A DNA stretch of 64,000 nt from Lingula anatina (GCF_001039355.2 NW_019775803.1:136596-200595); one strand, 5' to 3'. Positions 1-12,020 are shown, numbered from the stretch's first letter. A program made the numbers and translations. Notes: generated by a model from the sequence alone, not told the origin.

Positions 1-3000
1 AGGTCAAAGGTCAAATCCAAGGGTATATTTGAAATCTACACATATGACTTTTGGAAAGCCGTCTATAGAAATTTTTCCCATAACTCCTTCCGTAGGGTAG
101 ATAATTAGCATTTAATTTTGCCATTTTTAGACAAGGGTGCATTGTAATGAGTGCCACACCCAGACCCCAATACCGACAAAGCCCAAATTTTACGTGGAAC
201 GAGTTGAGATTATAGGTGACCTAAATCCATGAGATGGGTACGGGGGCCCTTACCGTCTAGGAGGAGAAGCGGTAACGGTAGCCGTCCGGCGGAGCCGGCG
301 GAGCCGGCGGAACGATCCGGACGGGACCGAAACCATGTGTACCGCCAGCGCTAACGCTGGTGGTACAATTACCCTGCTTAAAATTTCACATCATGAGACA
401 CATACATCACTTTTCTAACAATATGACATCACATAACTCTTAAAAAATAAAATAGTAAAACTAATATTCAGTCTTTTAGTACTGGTTCCCTGTATTTCAG
501 AACTCCAATGCCACATTTTTTCTTTACCCAGAATATGGTATTCACCACTTCACTAAAATTTTTAACAAAGTTTTCAGTACACTGCCGGCCACAGAAAACA
601 GCCCAATAAATTCAAATTTCATGCATTAAAGATAATATACTATCCGCACTTGAAAATGTCCCATAGTCGTTTTTCCTATGTCTATAATTCTTGCAGAAAT
701 ACTTCCTTATTTATACTTCAAAAATGACAAAATCCTCCAAATATACAGTATCTGATATCAACAGGAGACATATAGGTCTGAGTCAGTGATTGACCAATTT
801 TCCTTTAGATTTTAATTAGTTGTACTTCAGTAAAATATTGCAGAAAAAGAATTGAAAAAGCCAATCTGTTTGTGGCACAGTTCATCTCTTAACCAATCCA
901 AATGTAAAATTATGATCATAACATATTTTGTGAATCACTCTACTATTTGTTTCGTTAACTTCATCCACTTGCAATGAGGTATTACTTAATATCTAAAGGG
1001 AACACATTTTATATTTTTAACCACAAACGTGCTTCTAAACTATTACATGGAATGTCTTTATCCATATTTAATAAGGAGACATCTGTTGTGCTCATACCTA
1101 ATAAAATTGGTATCTGGGATGTTTAAATGCTGGGGCCACAGATAATAACTCCCATATTATGAAAGCTGTTTTCTATTTAATAGTTACTGTTGGTATAGAC
1201 CAGTAGAAGAGATGAGGTAAGGGTTGGGGGGGGGGGGGTAGAACAAGCAAACAGATCATCTTCCTTTCATACACTCAACAAACTGTTTGGTTTCCCAAGA
1301 TTTTGTGCTTTATGTCTATGTTACCTTGTGCAGCAAAATAATGTGCTCTTAGTTGAAAGTATTACTTTTTTATCTTAAAAAAAGCCTCATTTTGTTTAAA
1401 CCATTTCTGCATGTGCTAATTTTCCTGACTTTTCCTACATGTCTAAAAATGTTTTCCAAATAAAGGAAAATAATACAATACACAATGTCCAATATACTTG
1501 AACTATATCCTCAAACCTCTATGGTGCATTTTTCTAATTCACAGGAACTACCTCCACACTTCACAAGCAGAACACACACACTTAGCTTCTACTTTTTTAT
1601 CAAACCATGAAAAAAGTCTTTTTAACAGTGCGTCACACATACAAACCTGTCAATAAGTTTCAAATTGGCAGGTTTTGCATTTACAGCACCTTGCTAATAG
1701 CCCTTGGTATATATAATAGGCAATATGTAATACATTTATATACATACAAAGTATATGGCACAGCCTACCAGAAATATGTATATATATACATATACACAGG
1801 TTATGTACATATGTTACAAATTATTATACATTCATATAATAACTATATTGGGAAACAATCTTCGCAAAGGCCTAATTCCATAGTCTTAGTCAAAGCTGAC
1901 TGCTTTACAAGCTTGAACCAGATCTGATCAAGGATCATGTCATACAAAAAAGACTGCTCCTTCCTCCTGACTCTAGAATAATTTTGGCATTTTAAGGCCC
2001 ACATATTTCAGTAAGCAAATAAATAAAAGAAGAAAAGCCCCAAGAAATACTTTCCTAAGACTGATCTTGCCATGGATTGAGGATGGTAAAGATTACAAAT
2101 TTTAACCATCTCATCTATTCCAGTATACTTTCTGAAGATTTGTCACTTCAAAGTTCCTCACAAACTTGTTCCATCTGACATGTAACCAAGATGATCCTCA
2201 AGATCGTTCTGAATTTTACCATCAGGTACTTCAAAGATAATAATTTTGGGGAGTGCTGGTCTGATCAATTATCTTTGCCTTGGGGTATGTATCTTCCATA
2301 ATTTCCTCTGACGTGGTACAAAATACAAATAGCAGAGTAAGTCTATCACATAAAATCCGATTATCAAAAGGTCCAACTGCATTCATTTATCAATTTTTTG
2401 CAGTGGATCATAACAAGCACTTGCATATTATCTGCAGTCCCTTAAAATCACACTCGCTTCCTTTAATTTCTTAAAATGTGGCATTGTTTCTCAATTTTCC
2501 CTTCAGGAGCTTCTTTAGCAAAAAGTTTGTTTTCTTGGGGGAAACATTTTAGCCTACTAAGACTTAGCTGACTAAAATGCACTTCCATTCTTCAATTCCA
2601 GTCAATGGTTGTTCAAGGATGACAGTCATTTGAGAACCATACAAATCAATCAAACCTGCTTCCCATTTACGTTCCAAAAATTGCCCTTCAAAAACAATCT
2701 GGCTGCCTTCTGAAACATTCCAAACAAGGTCTACACAGCTTCTACACTGTCTCCTTCATTCATTTTGTCTCTAAATTTAATAACAAGATCACCTTTCTAG
2801 AAATTTCCAATCATCCGCCTTTAAGAAAATTCAGACATAATTCTTGTACATCCTGAACAAGTTCCATGTTCTCCTTGCCATGTCATTTCCTCAAATCAGA
2901 ACTCGCTCTTATATAATTTAGTGACAGTCAGGCACAAGCAAGCTGCCAGTCTTCTTTTCAACATACACAGGCCTAATCAGCCATCACCCCTCCTTGAATG

Positions 3001-3245
3001 TATTTCAGCCCTTGGGGGCACCCTCTCAATGTCAATGGCTAATCAAACTAAGCTGGGTCCAGTCATCCCTGAAAGTCCATCCTGATGGTGCCTCAAATAT
3101 GTTGGATGCCAATCCCTGTAAAAACCACTGGCTCTTCAACTCCCAATAGGCACATAAACACCATAGCCAAAGTGAGCTCTGTGTCCTCAAGTATACCTTA
3201 CAATCTTGGGAGCAGTGGAGCCATTTCCACAACACACACAAATCC
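1..3245. other. Downstream / 3' UTR region of erg
   Basis: No coding region is supported. The part next to 3246 should be 3' UTR; no canonical minus-strand AATAAA was found in a quick read, and ATTAAA near 2775-2781 is only a weak candidate, so the transcript end is not placed. The region contains a GC-rich palindromic block at about 271-366, a G-run at about 1227-1238 and otherwise AT-rich unique sequence. Confidence 0.5.
271..366. repeat. GC-rich block with nested inverted repeats and a 9-bp tandem repeat
   Basis: Three copies of CCGGCGGAG at 286-311 (the last incomplete) are flanked by an inverted pair, CCGTCCGG at 282-289 and CCGGACGG at 317-324. A second hairpin follows at 339-366, with 12-base arms, one mismatch and a 4-base loop. 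The block contrasts with the AT-rich surroundings. Confidence 0.8.
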
Positions 3246-3440
3246 TTATGTCGATTTCTGTCTCCTGGGTTTAAAAGTACCATCCCTGTCTTCCTCTAGA
3301 CTGTCCTCCTGACCCAAGGGGGTTGGAATGTCTGAACTGATGACTGATTGAGAATCTGATGGAGATGTTGGTGAAGAACCTGTCACATGCTGGTAAGGTT
3401 GGGGTGCTGCTACCTCTGAAACACCTGCCAGTAAATCGAT
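3246..3440 (-). CDS. erg (KCNH2/6/7-like): erg exon 18: C-terminus and stop
   Basis: 195 nt of coding sequence from phase 0 to a TAA at 3246-3248, encoding IDLLAGVSEVAAPQPYQHVT, GSSPTSPSDSQSVISSDIPT, PLGQEDSLEEDRDGTFKPRR and QKST. The acceptor is TAATCTTCAG. The tail shows no PDZ-binding ending that I recognise. The frames over 3032-3312 on both strands are shadows. Confidence 0.9.
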   Translation of the reverse strand: MDLLAGVSEVAAPQPYQHVTGSSPTSPSDSQSVISSDIPTPLGQEDSLEEDRDGTFKPRRQKST

Positions 3441-3813
3441 CTGAAGATTAAAAAAACATATATTAATATATATTTTAATCTATAGTATATAAATACATAT
3501 GAAATCGATCTGCATGATGCATATTCATTTATTAGTGACATTAAAGAATAATACCATTTGAACTGTCACCTACAGCACAGCCAAGGAGGTTTTAAGTCAT
3601 AGAATTAATGTTTCTCACTTTAATCTCAACCTTTCAACATTTTGCAAACAGAGGCCATGGCAACCTTCAAAGCAACTTGCAATCCATATGTCTAGATTCT
3701 GTCTTGCTTGAAATATCATAAACAGCAAGACCAGTGAAACTTTTTAATACAGCTTATGAAATGGTCAATGTACAAAGCTTAATTGAATGAGGGTAAGCAC
3801 AAAAGAAACATAC

Positions 3814-4309
3814 CGGTGTTTTGCTTTCGTCAGAGCTTCCTGTCTGCTTCTTTTCTAAACTTCCGGCACTAAGAGCACTGGTCCCTTGTATTGCACTGTT
3901 ATCTAGTAGATCCTGACCTTGACCTTGAACATTTGAATGACTATCACTATCTAAATGCTCATCTGAAGACAAAGAACTTATATGACCTTGAGATGCATGA
4001 CCTTGACCTCCGTGCGTTTGCATCCTTGAGTGTCCTTGATCTACAGTATAATCTAAGTCAGTTGCACTTTTAATATCACCAGCACCAGATTTCTGGGACT
4101 GTTCTGTACTTTTGGAACTGTCTGTAAGATATCCCGGGTGACCTTGAGAGGCAGGAGGGTCAGAACCTTGACCTGTGTTGGAACTGTCTGTAATATATTC
4201 TGGGTAACCAGGGGGAGCAGAGATAATCCCTGAAGCACTCTGGCTCCTTAGTATGTCTAGAATCATGGAAATGTCCGCTGCCATCTTTCCCTCTAGCCTG
4301 GTTAACTGC
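3814..4309 (-). CDS. erg (KCNH2/6/7-like): erg exon 17: coiled coil and repeat-rich tail
   Basis: 496 nt, phase 2 in, phase 0 out. It opens QLTRLEGKMAADISMILDIL, the second part of the coiled coil. Then come two similar blocks, PGYPEYITDSSNTGQ and PGYLTDSSKSTEQ, then a Gly/Gln/His-rich stretch with repeated QGH and QGQ. The end is SLEKKQTGSSDESKTP. The hydrophobic run read upstream of 4309 in the same frame is the intron's pyrimidine tract, not a signal peptide. Acceptor ATACAG, donor ACACCG|GTATGT. Confidence 0.95.
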
Positions 4310-4555
4310 CTGTATGATAAGAGTAGGAGCAAGAATAAGGCACTAGTGATGAGTGTCCACTCTGAATTTAACCTTGTTTTCATCATCTTACAACAACTTA
4401 AATAAATTATCTATAAATACACTTTTTCATAGTTTCAAAAAAAAGACTTTTAAAAACGACTTAAAAGAGAATTTACATATTAAAAAACTGCATCTTTCAG
4501 AGTTAATGAACAATGATCATATACATGTAACAACAGCCAATCACAAACTCTGTAC

Positions 4556-4758
4556 CTTGACAGGTCATCTAGTCTCGACTCAACGGCCACATTCCCGCCC
4601 ATGTCATCTCGCGAGGCGTAGCGGTCAATGACAATCTGTGGGCGTGGCACCTGGGTGGCATCGTCAAACTGTGATTGGCTTGAGGGGCTGGACACAGGTA
4701 TGGTCATGCTGGACGTTGACTTGCAGGCAGCACTGGAGCTAGAGGTTGTTGGAGGCTG
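4556..4758 (-). CDS. erg (KCNH2/6/7-like): erg exon 16: tail and start of coiled coil
   Basis: 203 nt, phase 0 in, phase 2 out. A serine/threonine-rich start (QPPTTSSSSAACKSTSSMT) leads to VPRPQIVIDRYASRDDMGGN and VAVESRLDDLSR. VESRLDDLSRQLTRLE, spanning this and the next exon, matches DVESRLDALQRQLNRLE of ERG1, the tetramerising coiled coil. The acceptor is TTCAGCAG, a NAGNAG pair that could add or drop one Gln. Donor TCAAG|GTACAG. Confidence 0.95.
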
Positions 4759-5065
4759 CTGAAGAAATGGAAAATTTCATTTTACAGTATTGAAAACCTG
4801 ACAGTATTTCAGTACTGAAACTGTGACATAATTCAGATTTGTCACAGTTTCACCAAGGTCTCTACCACTTGTGTTTTGGACTTAAGGTACATGGTACACA
4901 TAGTGGAATAATGGTACATTCTTTTACATTACGTCTTCCTCTGCTAGTATGTCTGAGTAATCAAACATAACAATAGGTTGTCATCATCCCCCCCCCCCCC
5001 CCAAAAAAAAAATGCTGAAATCAGAGAGATTGTGTCATATTCTCTCATCTGATTGAAAAGTTTAC

Positions 5066-5211
5066 CTGAGGGCTCTGTTCTCTCTGTGGACTATTCTCTC
5101 TAGTATCTCTGGCCTCTGTGGTGCCCAACAGTGGTGTAGACTCTGGCTCATCTTGGAAACTCTTGCCAGTGGTGACACCTTGCATCAGATTGTTGACCCC
5201 GGACAAAGCAC
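5066..5211 (-). CDS. erg (KCNH2/6/7-like): erg exon 15: C-terminal tail, GALSGVNN motif
   Basis: 146 nt, phase 1 in, phase 0 out. It starts GALSGVNNLMQG, which matches SGAFSGVSNIFSFWG of ERG1 and anchors the tail alignment. The rest is polar: TTGKSFQDEPESTPLLGTTE and ARDTRENSPQREQSPQ. Acceptor AATGCAG, donor CCTCAG|GTAAAC. Confidence 0.93.
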
Positions 5212-5496
5212 CTGCATTTGATAATGTGTCAAAAATATATTGTAATCATATATTTTTCTCTTAATTTGTAAGTACTAACTAAGTAAACCGCGGCTAACTA
5301 GTAATATATACCCAAGATACCTAGAATGAGGCAAGCATATTGCCTGACCCAATCTGTAAATTCCCCATGTTATTCTTCAGTAAAAAAAAAAACTGGCTTC
5401 TGATGCTTTTAAATTATCAAAATGTTATCAGGCTCAATCCAGCATAATCAAATTGTAGCCTAATGTAAAGCTTTCTAATTTGGCTAAAATATCAAA

Positions 5497-5535
<39 letters not shown>

Positions 5536-6830
5536 ATATTTTAACCAAATTCATCTAAAATCATACATTTATACATCTTTCCTTATTTGCGTTCTGTTTT
5601 AGTGTGCATTCAGGTATTGGTAACTCTATACACATATTCATAATGTACTAGTAGATGTTTTATCAACTCCTTTGTTGGCATTCCTTTGTCTGTAACATGA
5701 CTTCCAAATCTATTTATCTGCTAATTACAAGGGAGTTTACAAAGCACTATAAATTTTTGTTGCTTTTTTGCAGAATACTGATGTTTAATAGTCTAGATAC
5801 GTAATGCTGATAAACAAGTGGACTTTAATTGTGCAAATTCAAAGATGTGCAACTCATGCTATTAGTGATGGAAATACTAATAGTAACTACCATTTCATCA
5901 AATTCTATTTTTAATATTCACTCACGACAACACTACAAACAATCAAATCTTTTTTGATATTTTTTCATCTACTGGCTTTTTTTCTGTTTTATCACATTCC
6001 TGTTAGTGAAAAACAATACAGCTCCAATTAAAACAATTAATCCATGCACTTTGGAATTGATTAGGATTTCTAATTAAAATTGTGAATCAAATCACTTGTC
6101 AATTAATAAAATCGCTAATTTATCTAATTTAAATTAATTACTTTTAACTAAATTATTCATTTTAACTTATCAAATAATTAATATAATAAGCTAATTAATT
6201 AAGTTATTATGTTATAATCAATTAATTAGCAATGATAATGGTCAATGATTTAATAATAATTTAAAATATATAAACCCTCTCAAACCTTGCATTGTAACAT
6301 CCCATGTAGATTTTCACATGTATATATGCGATATTCAACATTATCATTTCAGCAAATGTATACTTTCAGATAATGTCTGCAGTGCATATGTTGTCAGGTA
6401 TATAAACCATTATTAAAAGTAAAAATTAATTCAGTACACGTTGTTTGTCAACTGCATTTTTTTTTTTGGGGGGGGGGGTGATTGCAGCAGCATATTGCAT
6501 AAGACTTTTCTTCATAATCAACATAAGTTGAAAATGCAATAATGTTTATTAGTTGTATTCAAACTGACAAAATGATCAAATATACCCACCTTTGAAATGT
6601 TACTACTAAAATTGCTTTGTTAATCAAGTATGAATGTAGTGATTTTCAATAAAATTCATAACTGAATGTAGGACATAAAATTGATACCAAAAAGAGACAA
6701 ACCAAACAAAACCACAAGACTTACTTGAACAAATCTTAAAGAAACAGGACAGCAGTGAAGATCTGACTGATAGAAACTCAACAACCTGGTCAATATATGC
6801 CAACTGATATTAAATCAAAGACACACATAC
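5212..6830. other. erg intron between exons 14 and 15
   Basis: No exon recognised. It holds the TAAA microsatellite at 5494-5537, a very AT-rich stretch at about 6040-6270 built of TTAATTAA-like words, and a T/G homopolymer pair near 6460-6478. Confidence 0.7.
5494..5537. repeat. (TAAA)n microsatellite
   Basis: About 11 uninterrupted copies of a TAAA tetranucleotide, in an intron. Confidence 0.95.
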
Positions 6831-6902
6831 CGAACACAGAATAATGGCCGCCATGTTTGCCGCCACCTGCGCGTAAATCAGTGATACTGCGACGTAGCTT
6901 GC
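6831..6902 (-). CDS. erg (KCNH2/6/7-like): erg exon 14: C-terminal tail
   Basis: 72 nt, phase 1 to phase 1. It encodes KLRRSITDLRAGGGKHGGHY then SVF. The basic LRRSITDLR resembles the KRKLSFRRRT segment of the ERG1 tail and contains a possible RRxS kinase site (inference). Acceptor ATTTCAG, donor TTCG|GTATGT. It is symmetric, so it could be skipped without a frame change. Confidence 0.87.
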
Positions 6903-7663
6903 CTGAAATAAGGATCAAAGATGCTGAAACTCACAGTGCTGTAAATAAAACAAAATAAACATCAAAAATGCAACACAATAAATAATCATACAGTAACGCA
7001 TGCCATAAAGTTCATGACAAAATATAAAGATGTGATTTCAAAACAAGATACACTACTAGTATTAAAAACAGAAAAAAAAATCCATGCAGTTAGTAAAAGG
7101 TACATAGGCATTCATTAAGTATTCAATTGAAATTCCTGCATGGGTGATACTTTCTCAAAGCTGAAATTAAATCTACAAGACTAGTTCTGTTCCTGTTATT
7201 GTGAATATCTATATACAGGAATGCATCCCTCAGCAAATATCAAACAGTTTGTATGTAACACTAAAACCATATATTATGCACATAAATTAATCTAATACAA
7301 TCTACTGATAACTGTTTTGCTGTAACTTTTGTTATATTCAGTACCTATAACTGGGCATATTCAATTTTAAAGTTGACCAAGAGAATAATATAAAAATATA
7401 TAAAAGAGGAAAACCCCATTCCTCCTGGTTCCATGGTATTTCTTTCTTTTTTTTTTTTTTTTGTTCCCAAACGCAAATTTCCCTAAATTGTCCAGCAAGT
7501 TCTTAATCTATGGATTTTTTTTTACTTCTTATAAACTGGAAGACATTTTCAAAACAAACTTCCCATTCATAACTGACAGATAACTGCAAATTATATAAGA
7601 TGAAAAAAAAAGCTTGCAATGCCTTGTTGAGAGCTGAAATATTTATCATCACAAGCACATTCA

Positions 7664-7765
<102 letters not shown>

Positions 7766-8347
7766 AATAACATACAACATCTACCTTGTGCATTCCACAT
7801 CTGTACATGGTATTACTGAGCTGTATACTTCATACTTATGTCATAAAGTACCGCAATTGCATTATGACAAATACACCTAATAGGTGCCATATTATCAGGC
7901 TGACACTTACATTTCAGATTTTCTACATGTAACATCATGTATGGCAATGCAATGAGGCTGTCAATATCTCTACTGAACAGTACACTTGATTGTTAAATAT
8001 TACAGCATGCACTGTACTACGTAGCCGATAATACAGAAGCTGGGATATTCATAATTATTCAACAATAGGCTATGCCTGCTCAGAGGTAACAGTATTCTGT
8101 TGGCAACCAAGCAACATTATTCATTTTCAAAACAATTTGTGTTTTAGAATGTCAGCAGGCTGCATATGTCGCAAAATGAAATTAAAAACTTTCTTCTATA
8201 GACAGAGATGGATTGTGGGTATTCTTCATCGCACATACAGCACATCTATGCAGCTACAAATGTATGCACATTAAGCAGATACATATATTTTACTATACAT
8301 CTACAGGTATAAGGGTAAGTTTAATTCAATTCTGAGGTAATTTTTTT

Positions 8348-8352
<5 letters not shown>

Positions 8353-8378
<26 letters not shown>
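8353..8378. repeat. (TC)n microsatellite
   Basis: About 13 copies of TC on the + strand, preceded by T-rich sequence. Confidence 0.92.
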
Positions 8379-8921
8379 ACTTTTTTGTTTGTTTTAACTG
8401 CCTGTACACACTGTCTCAGGGCATATAACCCTTACATAGGAACTTAATTATCATATCTGTCCACAAATCCCTACACTCTACAAGCAAATAATAAAACTAA
8501 TATGTTTGTAATCATCTTTAAAAAAAGAGCTCAACTGTTGTTTCATATGTCTATTGGCACTGCAGAGAAGCTTGATCTCCTTTCTTTTTTCATAACATTC
8601 AGCATTACACATTGACAACATTAATAACATAAACCTACAACCTATGCCATTTTTTAAAATTTTCAACCTACAACCCATTCAGCCGACTGAGGGTAAAATA
8701 ATCTACTGGCCTAAAGTAAAAACAATGACTAGCAACTGAACAATTTTTTTCTAAATTTATCGGTTATTGCCAAAAACTACTTACTAATGGATTACTGCCA
8801 AACTGTAATTCTCCAATAATTACATACCCATCCAATAATTATCCGATTTCAATCTGAGCTATGAATAAAAGAGAACATTGTCGTAGGTGTGATGACACAT
8901 TGGCTCCGTAAAAATCCCTAC

Positions 8922-9185
8922 CTGTGATAGAACTCAGCGGCCCCGTGTGGGCGCCATGTTTTCTTTTGTGGTGATCCTCTTTTTGAAAATCAAAATTAGC
9001 AGGGGTCACATCCATGCCTGCTTTCTCAGGAGAAAACTCCAGAATGCCGACACCACTTCCTCTCGTCATGACATCTTCATCATCGTCAAAGTCACTGGTG
9101 AGTGTGAGGCTGTGACTCTGCTCAGTTTTGTGCCCTCGGTCTCTCCCCGTGTGCTTTGGACCATGGTAAGGCAAAGCCCTGGTTC
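8922..9185 (-). CDS. erg (KCNH2/6/7-like): erg exon 13: C-terminal tail
   Basis: 264 nt, phase 1 to phase 1. The peptide includes TRALPYHGPKHTGRDRGHKT, a run of acidic residues SDFDDDEDVMTRGSG, VGILEFSPEKAG and a basic patch KEDHHKRKHG. It is probably disordered and cytoplasmic, with no recognised domain. Acceptor CCTACAG, donor CACAG|GTAGGG. The + strand frame over the same bases is a shadow. Confidence 0.9.
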
Positions 9186-9731
9186 CTGTAGGACAACAAT
9201 AAATCATTTATTATTTCAAAATATCATCATCATCATCATGACTAAAGTAAATCTTTTTAAAGCCAGCCTGATATCTATACTTCTAACTAAAACAAGTTAT
9301 TTTGACAATTTTAATTAAAAAAAGTGAATAAAAGCATCTGCAATATGACCGAAATGCTAAATTGCAATTCCTGATTATATTTTTTTCAAATCTCTCTCTC
9401 TCATTCTAACTGTGTGTGTTTTCAAGGAAGAGAGTTCTGATAATAGCTACAATAAATGGTCACATCATACTTATATTCCCCCACTCAAATTCATGTACAC
9501 GGTAAATCAATTCTTTAACAAAATGTTCTCCACATCAAAAATGATATCTCTGTTCTCAAATAATTCTTAAATCATATTTTCAAGTAAATTCCTAAAATCA
9601 TTATAGAATAATTTTCATTGTAAACAAATGCCCAATAATTAGTGAATATAACAATACAAGATCTGCAATACAATATCAATAAGCTTAATTAACTTATAAA
9701 GAGATGTGCATAGAACTTTAAAGATTATTGA

Positions 9732-9980
9732 AGACCCCATTCCCATACACACCATTGGTGGATCAACCCACATCTGTTGTGACTCGTTAAGTGCAATCAG
9801 CTTTACGGAAGGAAACACCTTCCCTTGTTTCCCATGTACTCCTATATAATCATCAGTTTTTCTGATTTAAACTTAACGCCAAGGGGAGGCATTCCATTCA
9901 GTTTAACTGACTGCAGTTAGTGAGAGCCAGATTTGGGTTGTTCCATATAGACATCTGGTGTCTTTATGGAAATGGGGCCT
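9732..9980. mobile_element. MITE-like inverted repeat, CCCCATTCCCATA family
   Basis: The left end (GACCCCATTCCCATACACAC) is matched in inverse by the right end (GTGTCTTTATGGAAATGGGG); both arms extend about 40 bases with mismatches. The interior is non-coding and carries the shared word GCAATCAGCTT. Related copies are at 24938, 38265, 46796 and elsewhere. Confidence 0.75.
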
Positions 9981-10562
9981 AACATATTAAGTTTACTTAT
10001 AAAGGCAAATTATATATATCTATATGTATTTCAAATTGACCATATCTTAAATCAGGGATAAGAATGTCGTTTAGTGAAAAGACAGAAAATATGGCATGGG
10101 GTCTGGTAAGGGGGCGGTCACCTAGGCCAATGATTTATTTGGCTCCCAAATAGTCACAAATCAACAGATAGAAAAATTTCATCCCTGTTAAAATATAATA
10201 TTCACTGTGAGAAACATTTGAAATAATTCATAAAGATGGCCATGCAGGTGTTCATGGCTACAAAAGTAAATTCTCATTATTCAGTAAAAGGTGTGAAAAT
10301 ACTTGACATGAATTTTTGTTTTTTTAAGTTAAAAGTAGTGTTAAAGGGTGCTACAATAGAAAATAATTAAAATATTAACTCCAGACAAATTATCAAACTA
10401 AACAAAGGGAAACAATATGTAAAAAATTGATACTTCAAAAGTAGTGTTGCTTTTCTACAAAAAAATTCCACCAATTTTGCTATAAATTACTGTGCGTGAT
10501 GAAATTCTGAGAGAAATATTTTGAGAAAAAAAAGTAATAAACAATTACACCACCAAACCTGC

Positions 10563-10643
10563 CTTTAGTATTAGAATCATCAGACTCAAATTCCTCGGCA
10601 CTAAATTCCTCTATACTAGATGAACTACAGTTACTGTAAGAAT
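10563..10643 (-). CDS. erg (KCNH2/6/7-like): Candidate acidic cassette exon with a GC donor (81 nt)
   Basis: It lies between exons 12 and 13, which join in frame without it. The open frame encodes D, SYSNCSSSIEEFSAEEFESD, DSNTK and G, rich in Ser and Glu as in the acidic patch of exon 13. The acceptor is CTCTTGCAAG. With the donor AAAG|GCAGGT (GC type) it is 81 nt, phase 1 to 1. The nearby GT donor (exon edge 10559, 85 nt) would shift exon 13 and give a stop about 20 codons on. So it is either a GC-AG cassette or a switch to a truncated tail. Confidence 0.48.
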
Positions 10644-11125
10644 CTTGCAAGAGAAATCAATAAGCAATTACAATTTCATCCTTATCAGTCCTCATCTTTA
10701 AAAATGTTAATTATCCTCTACTACATTATCAAAATTTATTTAATTAGTCTTTCCTCAGCGATTTCCTATTTATCAAAAATAAAAATCTGACAAAATACTG
10801 GATTGGTTTAGATGTAAATATAAGCATTAAACAACCAAATTACTTACAATTAGATTAAAAACTCTGCAATCCAACATATGGGCATACCCAGTGCCAGTTT
10901 GAGAATTTATCTCTTTTTCGATAATTTAGCACTAATTCCCATTTACATTCAACTAGCCCACTGTAAATACACTCAAAGACAAAATGCTTTTATCTTCATA
11001 ATTGATCAAAAAACAAAAAGGGATAAAAATGCCCAAGTTTCCGGATTTTCTGCCTTTGTCAGTATATACTGGATTTGTTACATCAATATCAACACAGTGA
11101 TTACGAGATACCTTCTAATACATAC

Positions 11126-11303
11126 CTGTTAATTGACGATTTGATTGTGAATGGGACTGAGATAGTTGAGAAACAGTGGAAGGCCTCTTTTTCAGATGGC
11201 TAAGGTGGTCGGTGGCTTTGGGAAGGTCTCCGCCCGCATCCACCTCGGTGTAGAAACTCATGCGGTCATCATTGTCCTCTGGTGATGACAAACCTAGCGC
11301 ATC
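11126..11303 (-). CDS. erg (KCNH2/6/7-like): erg exon 12: proximal C-terminal tail
   Basis: 178 nt, phase 0 in, phase 1 out. It encodes DALGLSSPEDNDDRMSFYTE, then a polar segment with LKKRPSTVSQLSQSHSQSNR and QLT. The position just after the CNB-homology domain and the splice phase fix it as coding; residue conservation with vertebrates is low. The exon joins exon 13 in frame, with or without the cassette at 10563-10643. Acceptor GATTGTAG, donor ACAG|GTATGT. Confidence 0.93.
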
Positions 11304-11571
11304 CTACAATCAGAAATGACATTTAAAATATGCACAATGCCTTTTTCTCTTTTTCTTAAACTGCAATTACACATATCATGAAAATTTATTGGATATTCAA
11401 GGAGAGTAGAAATAATTGTTACAGTGCTAAAATCTTTTTTATCATCAACAAATAGTATTCAAAGACCAAAGTCAGGTGTGTCTTTACTGAAAAAAACATT
11501 TAACACAAACAAGCGAAAACAATCATAATAACAAACAAACAAACAATAAAACTCTGCACTGTCGCACTTAC

Positions 11572-11765
11572 ATCTCTGAGGTTAAAGGTTATCTGGAGAT
11601 TTTTGGAAAATGTATGACCAAACTCTGGATACATTTCTAGAATTTCCAAGATGTCTTCTCTCATTATTTTGTGTAGATCACAGTAAGTAAGGGCACGGAC
11701 ATTACAACTTGACTTCCCTGCTAAAGAGTGGGCACAAACATCTTCCCCAAAAACATCATCTTTAC
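11572..11765 (-). CDS. erg (KCNH2/6/7-like): erg exon 11: CNB-homology domain, second half
   Basis: 194 nt, phase 1 in, phase 0 out. It encodes [40 protein letters not shown] and [20 protein letters not shown] followed by NLRD. The FNL triplet that acts as the intrinsic ligand in the ERG beta-roll is kept. Acceptor TTTTTTCAG, donor AGAGAT|GTAAGT. Confidence 0.97.
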
Positions 11766-12020
11766 CTGAAAAAATAATTTATATTTCAGTATAATTTTAA
11801 TATTATAATGCATTAAAATAAAATTCTAAACATAGGTTGCAGCAGTGGCAAGGCATGTTAAAGTTTTGTGAATTCTTGTTTTAATTTTCTTTATCTTGAA
11901 AATCTTCCTTTTTTTTGTTTTTGATTTGCATCCATACACAGAATTATTTCTTTATAAAACAGGAGTCAGAAAAATAAGTTGATTTCATTTCAAAGATTTA
12001 TTTCACTCTACAACTCATAC

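Noticed and set aside
3754-4386. 210-codon minus frame starting with a hydrophobic segment, looking like a small membrane protein
   Set aside because: The frame is exon 17 of erg read through its acceptor. The hydrophobic run LFLLLLLSY is the intron's pyrimidine tract, and the phase with exons 16 and 18 is exact.
8947-9318. 123-codon + strand frame
   Set aside because: It is the reverse of erg exon 13; the minus frame has splice sites, correct phase and fits the gene.
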